Positions 1 to 5,062 of a stretch of 15,060 nt of DNA are shown here, in pieces. Origin of the DNA: CAYVSF01 sp046482855. Its GTDB lineage: Bacteria; Bacteroidota; Bacteroidia; Bacteroidales; UBA12077. The first letter of the stretch is position 1. Each line of letters starts with the position of its first letter. Where the stretch lies: contig JAWOEH010000040.1 of assembly GCA_046482855.1 (NCBI GenBank), positions 1-15,060 of the forward strand. Direction: 5' to 3'. The position numbers and the translations under genes are program-made. The notes beneath the pieces were generated by a model. The model had not been told where the DNA came from. It saw only the letters and a list, made by a program, of their open reading frames with translations, and searched no databases.

Positions 1-23
1 GGTGGACTCATTTTTGGCTGTTT

Positions 24-37
24 TTGGTGTCCACCAA
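24..37. repeat. Short palindrome downstream of tRNA-Ser
   Basis: Two 6-bp arms (ttggtg and caccaa) flank a 2-base centre. A second, wider inverted pair overlaps it: ggtggac at 1-7 and gtccacc at 29-35. Together they make a compact symmetrical patch just past the end of the tRNA-Ser transcript. It could be an operator for something to the left of the window, or a chance structure. No T-tract follows on either strand, so it does not look like a terminator. No function is assigned. Confidence 0.35.
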
Positions 38-92
38 ATTTCCTCCGGAGAAATGCGTTTTTTGGCATTTTTTTGCCTCCATACACCTAAAG

Positions 93-126
93 AAAAAAGC
101 CTGTAAGTTTTGACTTACAGGCTTTT
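93..126 (-). terminator. Rho-independent terminator of tRNA-Ser
   Basis: A perfect 14-bp stem (95-108 pairing with 113-126) encloses a TTTG tetraloop. Read on the minus strand, the stem runs into six T residues (the A run at 93-98). It lies about 22 bases past the encoded CCA of the tRNA, so it should end the single-gene tRNA transcript. Confidence 0.85.
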
Positions 127-147
127 GCTTTGTTATGCATTTTCTTT

Positions 148-235
148 TGGCGGAGAAAGAGGGATTCGAACCCCCGGTCCCGTGAAGGACAACGGTTTTC
201 AAGACCGCCGCATTCGACCACTCTGCCATTTCTCC
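148..235 (-). tRNA. tRNA-Ser(UGA), CCA encoded
   Basis: This is a class II tRNA of 85 nt (151-235) plus an encoded CCA at 148-150. The acceptor stem pairs GGAGAAA (5', ending at 235) with TTTCTCC, followed by discriminator G. The anticodon loop reads C-T-TGA-A-A with TGA at 199-201, closed by a 5-bp stem GCGGT/ACCGT. A long variable arm and the T-loop signature GGTTCGAATCC follow. Long variable arm, UGA anticodon and G discriminator all agree with serine, decoding UCA and related UCN codons. It stands alone, with its own promoter and terminator, not in a tRNA cluster. Confidence 0.96.
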
Positions 236-241
236 GGGCGA

Positions 242-272
242 CAAAAGTAGTACTTATTACTTTTCCGGCAAA
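242..272 (-). promoter_or_regulatory. Bacteroidota-type promoter of tRNA-Ser
   Basis: On the minus strand TTTG (269-272) is followed by exactly 19 bases and then TACTTTTG (242-249). This is a full match to the Bacteroidota primary sigma consensus of TTTG and TAnnTTTG. The predicted transcription start falls near base 236, next to the mature tRNA 5' end at 235. Confidence 0.85.
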
Positions 273-429
273 ATTTCTTCCTATAAAAATTACACATACT
301 ACTATCACTAGGTTATATGTTTTTGTACCTGTTTTACTTGTGAAAAACTGAATATGCGGGAAAATTGGTCGAAAAACGGCTAAAAATCGCATTATTTCTC
401 ATAAAATCCCCATTTTTTTTTGCTCAGGA

Positions 430-460
430 TTTGCTTAGCTTTAGAAATAGCCTATATTTG
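430..460 (+). promoter_or_regulatory. Bacteroidota-type promoter of the HU gene
   Basis: TTTG at 430-433, a 19-base spacer and TATATTTG at 453-460 form a complete consensus promoter. Its spacing is identical to that of the tRNA-Ser promoter on the other strand. Transcription should begin near 467, leaving an A/T-rich leader of about 40 nt. The rest of the 236-506 interval, beyond the two promoters, holds nothing I can identify. Confidence 0.85.
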
Positions 461-506
461 TAGGTAAATGAGAAAATAGTTTTACTAACCCTAAAAATTT
501 TGTACT

Positions 507-779
507 ATGAACAAAGCAGAATTAATTGATGCAATTGCTAGCGAAGCCAACTTAACTAAAGCAGATGCTAAAAAAGCACTCGACGCTTTTATCAAAAGCA
601 CAACAAAAGCATTGAACGACGGCGAGCGTGTTGCATTGGTAGGTTTTGGTTCATTCTCTGTTTCTAAGCGTAACGAAAGAACTGGCCGTAACCCACAAAC
701 TGGTAAACCTATCACGATTAAAGCAAAAAAAGTTGTGAAGTTTAAAGCAGGTAGCGATTTAGCTGACGCTGTACAATAA
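507..779 (+). CDS. hup: HU family DNA-binding protein
   Basis: This 90-residue protein has the exact usual length of HU, the small dimeric nucleoid protein that bends and compacts DNA without strong sequence preference. The N-terminal helical dimerisation part begins with the typical MNKAELIDAIA. The core GFGSFSV (46-52) leads into the beta-arm, where RNPQTGKP (61-68) carries the conserved proline (P63) that intercalates between base pairs. The C terminus KFKAGSDLADAV matches the family. The start is the only sensible ATG and lies about 40 nt after the predicted transcription start. There is no Shine-Dalgarno sequence, only an A/T-rich leader, as is normal in Bacteroidota. A strong promoter upstream and a hairpin terminator downstream make it an abundant monocistronic message by expectation. 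Confidence 0.96.
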   Translation: MNKAELIDAIASEANLTKADAKKALDAFIKSTTKALNDGERVALVGFGSFSVSKRNERTGRNPQTGKPITIKAKKVVKFKAGSDLADAVQ

Positions 780-799
780 CGATATTATTTGCTTTGCTC

Positions 800-835
800 G
801 GGGAGTATGTATTTATACTATACTCCCTTTTTTTT
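800..835 (+). terminator. Terminator after the HU gene
   Basis: An 8-bp stem (gggagtat at 801-808 with atactccc at 820-827) can extend inward by gta/tac. Eight T residues follow at 828-835. It separates the HU gene from the methyltransferase, whose start lies 14 bases beyond the T-tract. I see no separate consensus promoter for that next gene, so some read-through is likely. Confidence 0.85.
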
Positions 836-848
836 ATGCTGATGTGCG

Positions 849-1523
849 ATGAACCAAATGATTAACTACCTGGCGCAGTTTGCTACTGCTGAGCGATTTG
901 CGTCGTTTCAACGGGTTGTTGCCCAACGTACCCGCTATTTTACCGCTGTACTCGAGGATATTTACCAGGGACACAATGCCAGTGCCGTGTTACGCAGTGC
1001 CGATTGTTTCGGCATTCAGGATGTTTATGTGGTGGAAGATCAACATGAGTATAAGGTAAATCAGGAAATTGCTTTGGGTGCCTCCAAGTGGCTTACCTTG
1101 CATAAATACGATCCGGCATCGGGCGGGGTGGAGCAGGTTATGGCCGATTTGCGCAAGCAAGGGTATCGCATTGTCGCCACATCGCCTCATGCCAACGACG
1201 TGTTACTTGATGAGTTCGATGTGACCCGCGGGAAGGCCGCTCTGTTTTTTGGTACCGAGCAAAATGGATTATCCCCCACGGTTATGAAACATGCCGACGA
1301 GTTTGTGCGTATTCCTATGTATGGCTTTACCGAAAGCTTCAATATTAGCGTCTCGGCGGCCTTGGTCATGCGACACATTACCTCCGAAATGCGTCGGCAA
1401 AATCTGCCCTGGCAGTTGCCGGAGGAGCAGCAAAACCAACTACTTTTAGCTTGGTTAAAAGATTCGGTTAAACATGCCGACTTAATTTTGGAGCGATTTT
1501 TATCAAACAAGCACAGCATTTAG
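849..1523 (+). CDS. trmH: TrmH/SpoU-family RNA 2'-O-ribose methyltransferase
   Basis: At 224 residues it matches E. coli TrmH (about 229), which methylates the 2'-hydroxyl of G18 in the tRNA D-loop using S-adenosylmethionine. The three SPOUT signature motifs are present. Motif 1 is NASAVLRSAD (43-52), with the conserved asparagine and catalytic-type arginine R49. Motif 2 is FGTEQNGLS (134-142). Motif 3 is IPMYGFTESFNISVSAALV (155-173), which forms the trefoil-knot cofactor site. Helical extensions before residue 40 and after 175 fit TrmH better than TrmL, which is shorter. The exact target cannot be proven by reading. The ATG at 849 is preferred; an in-frame ATG three codons later (858) is possible. 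No consensus promoter is visible between the HU terminator and this start, so it may depend on read-through or a weak promoter. Confidence 0.87.
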   Translation: MNQMINYLAQFATAERFASFQRVVAQRTRYFTAVLEDIYQGHNASAVLRSADCFGIQDVYVVEDQHEYKVNQEIALGASKWLTLHKYDPASGGVEQVMADLRKQGYRIVATSPHANDVLLDEFDVTRGKAALFFGTEQNGLSPTVMKHADEFVRIPMYGFTESFNISVSAALVMRHITSEMRRQNLPWQLPEEQQNQLLLAWLKDSVKHADLILERFLSNKHSI

Positions 1524-1591
1524 TCTAAGATTTTGGTGCTTTGATGGAAAAAAACACGCCTCCCAATAGGGCTTTTTAGTAAATATTTTGC

Positions 1592-1599
1592 TAATTTTG
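1592..1599 (+). promoter_or_regulatory. -7 element of the LytTR-regulator operon
   Basis: TAATTTTG fits TAnnTTTG exactly and lies 22 bases before the response-regulator ATG, so the leader would be only about 15 nt. I find no TTTG at the matching -33 distance, so this may be a weak or activated promoter. Confidence 0.55.
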
Positions 1600-1621
1600 A
1601 TATAGACGAAAGCAATTTGCT

Positions 1622-2326
1622 ATGAGATGTATTGTTATAGATGATGACGCTTTATCAAGACGCGTAGTTGAAGAGTTTGTGCAACGCACCGAATTTCTGG
1701 AGCTAACCGCTTCCTACGAAACGGCTGTGGATGCAATTAACAAACTTAGCAATGCTGAGGAAGAGGTCGACCTGATCTTCCTGGATATTGAGATGCCCGA
1801 AATGGATGGCATCGACTTTCTTAATTCATTAAAGCAATTACCCCAGGTAATTATTGTCTCCTCACAAGAAAAGTATGCCTTGGAGGCTTTCGACTATGAT
1901 GTTACCGATTACCTGTTGAAGCCTATTACCTACGGACGCTTTTATAAGGCCGTAACCAAGGCACACAATGTTTTTGCTACGCCTGTGCATGATGAAACCG
2001 ATGAGATCTTCATAAAGAAAAATTCTGCATTGGTTCGTTTAAAGTATGAGGATATCATCTGGGTGGAGGCATTGGAGAACTATGTAATTGTGAATACTTT
2101 TGAAGATAAGTTTACCATTCACTTTACCATGAAGTCCATTGAGAATCAGTTGCCCGCCAATAAGTTTAAGCGTGTGCACCGTTCTTATATTATTAACCTG
2201 AAGAAAATCGAGCGCATCGAGGACAACTCCATTGTGGTAAAAACCCACGATGGCATGAAAACCATTCCCATTGGTAAGGCCTTTAAAGAGCGCTTTATGA
2301 ACGACATTAATTTAATGGGTAGGTAA
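1622..2326 (+). CDS. LytTR-type two-component response regulator
   Basis: This 234-residue protein has an N-terminal receiver domain (about 1-120) and a C-terminal LytTR DNA-binding domain (about 128-231). The acidic pocket is D7-D9, the phosphoacceptor is D55 in FLDIEMPEMDG, the switch residue is S80 and the conserved lysine is K100 in LLKP. The LytTR part shows the family hallmark FKRVHRSYIINLKKI (182-196). Such regulators bind direct repeats and usually answer to a LytS/YehU-type membrane histidine kinase. No kinase is encoded nearby, so its partner is elsewhere. It starts a tight operon: its stop is only 9 bases from the aminotransferase start. The operon may therefore be autoregulated, which is inference. 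The direct targets cannot be read from this window. Confidence 0.93.
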   Translation: MRCIVIDDDALSRRVVEEFVQRTEFLELTASYETAVDAINKLSNAEEEVDLIFLDIEMPEMDGIDFLNSLKQLPQVIIVSSQEKYALEAFDYDVTDYLLKPITYGRFYKAVTKAHNVFATPVHDETDEIFIKKNSALVRLKYEDIIWVEALENYVIVNTFEDKFTIHFTMKSIENQLPANKFKRVHRSYIINLKKIERIEDNSIVVKTHDGMKTIPIGKAFKERFMNDINLMGR

Positions 2327-2335
2327 TCCGGATTC

Positions 2336-3529
2336 ATGCTTACAAATCGTCAACTTTTTTTACAACACGTGGGACAGACGTCCGACCAACCCTTGATGCT
2401 GGAAATCGAACGGGCTGAAGGGATTTACATGTACGACAACCACGGACAGCAATACATCGATCTTATTTCAGGCGTATCGGTCAATAATATTGGCCATCGT
2501 CATCCTGCAGTGATTGAGGCTGTTGAAAGGCAGATGGAAAAATACATGCACCTGATGGTGTATGGCGAAATGGTACAATCGCCGCAAGTGAAATTGGCCA
2601 AATACCTTACCGACTTGCTACCCGCATCGCTGGATGCCGTGTACTTTGTTAACTCCGGAAGCGAAGCCATCGAAGGCGCACTGAAGTTGGCCAAGCGCGT
2701 AACCGGACGGCCTCATATCAAGGCGTTTCAACATGCCTACCATGGCAGCACCCAAGGCGCCCTGAGTATTTTGGGTGACGAGGAGATGAAAAACGCTTTT
2801 CGCCCACTGCTGCCGGGAATTGAAAAATTGGAATTTAACAATTTTAGCTCGCTGGAGTCTATTGATAGAAATACCGCTTGTGTTGTGGTAGAACCCATAC
2901 AGGCCGAGGCTGGCATTATTGAGCCACAAAATGACTTTCTGCAAGCGCTGCGTAAGCGTTGCGATCAGGTGGGTGCGCTCCTTATTTTCGATGAGGTACA
3001 AACGGGGCTGGGACGAACGGGCAAGTTGTTTGCCTTTGAGCATTATGAGGTCGTGCCCGATATCATCACGCTGGCCAAAGGACTGGGCGGAGGGATGCCC
3101 ATTGGCGCCTTTGTGGCTCCCAAAACCATTATGGATACCCTGAAAACAAATCCCATGTTGGGGCATATTACCACCTTTGGCGGACATCCCATATCCTGTG
3201 CCGCTTCGCTGGCATCAATAAAGGTCATTCACGAGGAGCATCTGGCACAAAAGGCCGAAGTGAAAGGTCAGCGATTTCGAGAAAAATTGCAGCATCGTGC
3301 TATTCATCACATACGTGGCAAAGGACTTTTTTTGGCCATTGAGCTGAATGATAATGCCCTTTTGAAACGATTTATGGAGGCGGCCTTTGAAGAACATCTG
3401 ATAATGGACTGGTTTCTCTTTTCCGATACCGCCTTTCGTATTGCTCCACCACTGATTATCGATAATTACCAGATTGACGAGATTGTGAAAAAAATTCTCA
3501 CTGCCCTGGACAGGGCTGAAACCGCTTAA
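2336..3529 (+). CDS. Class III PLP-dependent aminotransferase
   Basis: At 397 residues this has the usual length of the ornithine/acetylornithine aminotransferase superfamily (fold type I). Visible landmarks are GVSVNNIGHRHP (46-57), the phosphate-binding NSGSEA (106-111), HAYHGST (133-139), the cofactor-ring aspartate D219 in IFDEVQTGLGRTG, and the Schiff-base lysine K248 in LAKGLGGG. THFGGHP-like TTFGGHP (279-285) follows. These enzymes move an amino group, usually from the omega position, onto 2-oxoglutarate or pyruvate. The substrate cannot be fixed from the motifs: ArgD-like, ornithine or another omega-amino acid is possible. No arg genes are adjacent, which argues against a firm argD call. 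It follows the LytTR regulator by 9 bases and its stop overlaps the next open frame by one base. Confidence 0.9.
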   Translation: MLTNRQLFLQHVGQTSDQPLMLEIERAEGIYMYDNHGQQYIDLISGVSVNNIGHRHPAVIEAVERQMEKYMHLMVYGEMVQSPQVKLAKYLTDLLPASLDAVYFVNSGSEAIEGALKLAKRVTGRPHIKAFQHAYHGSTQGALSILGDEEMKNAFRPLLPGIEKLEFNNFSSLESIDRNTACVVVEPIQAEAGIIEPQNDFLQALRKRCDQVGALLIFDEVQTGLGRTGKLFAFEHYEVVPDIITLAKGLGGGMPIGAFVAPKTIMDTLKTNPMLGHITTFGGHPISCAASLASIKVIHEEHLAQKAEVKGQRFREKLQHRAIHHIRGKGLFLAIELNDNALLKRFMEAAFEEHLIMDWFLFSDTAFRIAPPLIIDNYQIDEIVKKILTALDRAETA

Positions 3530-3543
3530 TGCATGCTACCGAT

Positions 3544-4416
3544 ATGATAAAATTTAGCTATACGCTGCTTCTTACTTTTATGGTGCTTACTCATTGTCAG
3601 GCAGCCCGCTATTCCGGTAATACAGAAACTCCTGATACCACACACCTGGCTTTTCAGCGACACATAAATACGCTGATGGTTGCCATAAAAAATAGCCGTC
3701 AGGCTGGTCGTACCCTTGATCTTGCCCAACAGGTTGATCACTTGATGGATTCTGTACTGGCAAAACCCGAGTCAATGCACTATGCATTCGACTCTCTGAC
3801 CTATATTGGCAATGTGACTTCCGATGATGGACAGTTTCGCATTTTTACCTGGAATGTCCCACTGGAAAACGGCACCTTTAAATATTACGGGAAGATCTTG
3901 TACAAACCCGATGGCAAAAACTTTCGCTATATCAATCTTAACGATAAATCCGAAACAATAGAAAAGCCCGAACAGCAGCGGCTTACTGCTTCTCAATGGT
4001 ATGGCGCCCTTTATTACGAGGTTATCTCGCACACCTCCAATAACAGAATGTACTATACTGTATTGGGACTGAACCTGAACGATATGCTTTCCAATAAAAA
4101 AATTATCGATGTCATCTGGTTCGATGAGCAGGGGCAGGTACATTTCGGAGCTTCTATCTTTCGAAATAAGGCAGGTCGGCAAAATCGCATAATTTTTGAA
4201 TACAGTGCCCGCGTAGTGATGGGGTTGAAGTATGATGAGCGCATGCAGATGATCATTTATGATCACCTGGCTCCTTTTAAACCTCAACTCGAAGGACGGC
4301 GTGAATTCTACGGACCCGATTTCAGTTACGATGGGTTTAAGCTGGAGCGTGGGGTTTGGAATTTTTACCCCGACCTGGATGTACGCCGCTTCGATATATC
4401 TGGAAATAACCAATAA
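3544..4416 (+). CDS. Exported protein of unknown function, Bacteroidota-type family
   Basis: The longest frame opens at 3529 in a TAATG overlap with the aminotransferase stop. The ATG at 3544 gives a cleaner signal peptide (MIKFSY, then a hydrophobic LLLTFMVL core), so I prefer it; the protein is then 290 residues. A cysteine follows the core in LTHC, but histidine just before it is atypical for a lipobox, so lipoprotein status is doubtful. The mature part has no membrane segments. It is rich in aromatic residues and looks mainly beta, with stretches such as RIFTWNVPLENGTFKYYG, WYGALYYEVI, IIFEYSARVVMGLKYDE and YDHLAPF. I recall similar periplasmic proteins as common but uncharacterised in Bacteroidota. 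No enzyme motif is evident. Its place in the operon suggests control by the LytTR regulator. Confidence 0.8.
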   Translation: MIKFSYTLLLTFMVLTHCQAARYSGNTETPDTTHLAFQRHINTLMVAIKNSRQAGRTLDLAQQVDHLMDSVLAKPESMHYAFDSLTYIGNVTSDDGQFRIFTWNVPLENGTFKYYGKILYKPDGKNFRYINLNDKSETIEKPEQQRLTASQWYGALYYEVISHTSNNRMYYTVLGLNLNDMLSNKKIIDVIWFDEQGQVHFGASIFRNKAGRQNRIIFEYSARVVMGLKYDERMQMIIYDHLAPFKPQLEGRREFYGPDFSYDGFKLERGVWNFYPDLDVRRFDISGNNQ

Positions 4417-4420
4417 GGAG
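4415..4420 (+). promoter_or_regulatory. Shine-Dalgarno-like AAGGAG, poorly spaced
   Basis: AAGGAG overlaps the stop codon of the upstream gene and sits only 2 bases before the ATG at 4423. That is closer than an efficient Shine-Dalgarno site (about 5-9 bases). It may act weakly in translational coupling or be a coincidence. Confidence 0.3.
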
Positions 4421-4422
4421 TT

Positions 4423-4932
4423 ATGAAATTGCCCACTCCCCAATACCCAACAGTTTTGCATTTTGTTCATCAGGAACCAGCACGATTGCGTAAGATGCTT
4501 CGCCAATTTGATGAGGACACACGCTATCGGAGTTTTTACTACCAGGCACCTGCACAGTTGTTGGGGAAACTGAACCTGCCCAAGTGGCGCGGCCGTGGGA
4601 TGCAGCTCTATTTGTTGCAATGGGAAGTGCTGCACGAAACCTATCCACAATCGGCCGAAGGATTTATACGTCGCCTTACGCGTTGGATTCGCCCCGATCA
4701 TATTGTGTTTTATGTAAACAGTAAGTACGAAAAACAAGCCGAAAAACTGTCAACGCAAACCGGTATTCCTTACCTTACTGCCAATGTTAACTTTCAGCAC
4801 CGACTCGAAAATTTTATTAAGGCACGCCAGAGTCAGCACCTCTTTACACGCTTAAAACGCCGTATGATACTGCTTAGCATACTCTTCCTTTTGCTGATAG
4901 CCGCTGTCATTTTTGTGGTGCTTTTCTCCTGA
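4423..4932 (+). CDS. Small tail-anchored membrane protein of unknown function
   Basis: This 169-residue protein has no signal peptide. It has a soluble N-terminal part (1-145) and one strongly hydrophobic helix at the very C terminus (about 149-168, ILLSILFLLLIAAVIFVVL). The flanking RLKRR (143-147) predicts that the soluble part faces the cytoplasm and the protein is tail-anchored in the inner membrane. The soluble region is basic and rich in tryptophan and tyrosine, with possible alternating strands and helices (for example DHIVFYVNS at 92-100). I recognise no catalytic motif or family. It is the last gene of the four-gene unit, 6 bases after the exported protein. That spacing suggests the two are co-expressed and may act at the same envelope location. 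Confidence 0.75.
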   Translation: MKLPTPQYPTVLHFVHQEPARLRKMLRQFDEDTRYRSFYYQAPAQLLGKLNLPKWRGRGMQLYLLQWEVLHETYPQSAEGFIRRLTRWIRPDHIVFYVNSKYEKQAEKLSTQTGIPYLTANVNFQHRLENFIKARQSQHLFTRLKRRMILLSILFLLLIAAVIFVVLFS

Positions 4933-4983
4933 TACTGATATTATTTCCGGTTTTTCTTTTGAATACCCTTGCCCTGCTGACGC

Positions 4984-5024
4984 TTTGTCAGGTGGCACTG
5001 GCTGGCATATGCTTTGCATAGTGC
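4984..5024 (+). promoter_or_regulatory. Candidate htpG promoter overlapping an inverted repeat
   Basis: TTTG at 4984-4987 is followed after 20 bases by TATGCTTTG (5008-5016), which is the -7 consensus with one extra base. It coincides with a perfect inverted repeat TATGC-TTT-GCATA (5008-5020). Wider arms GCACT (4995-4999) and AGTGC (5020-5024) flank it. A near-match TGAATTTG lies at 5028-5035. Symmetry over a promoter suggests repressor control of a heat-shock gene, but this is inference. The rest of 4933-5062 shows only a weak hairpin (4977-4991) without a T-tract. Confidence 0.35.
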
Positions 5025-5062
5025 TGGTGAATTTGTACATGTTAAACTTAAAAATATAAACC

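Noticed and set aside
38..158. Phage or island attachment site at the tRNA-Ser 3' end
   Set aside because: The only repeat of the tRNA end is about 8 bases (TTTCTCCG), and no integrase is in the window.
1535..1580. Terminator after the TrmH-family gene
   Set aside because: Only a 3-bp ccc/ggg stem precedes a short T run; too weak to call.
2336..3529. Firm argD (acetylornithine aminotransferase) assignment
   Set aside because: The class III fold is clear, but substrate specificity cannot be read from motifs and no arginine-pathway gene is adjacent.
3772..4737. A 321-codon open frame on the minus strand opposite the two unknown genes
   Set aside because: It lies opposite two plus-strand genes that have better coding features (signal peptide, membrane tail, operon spacing). 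Its translation has no recognisable motif and it has no promoter. I take it as a shadow frame.
4995..5024. CIRCE heat-shock operator upstream of htpG
   Set aside because: GCACT and AGTGC are present but separated by 20 bases instead of the 11 expected, and the outer TTA/TAA bases are missing. It is kept only as an unnamed inverted repeat.
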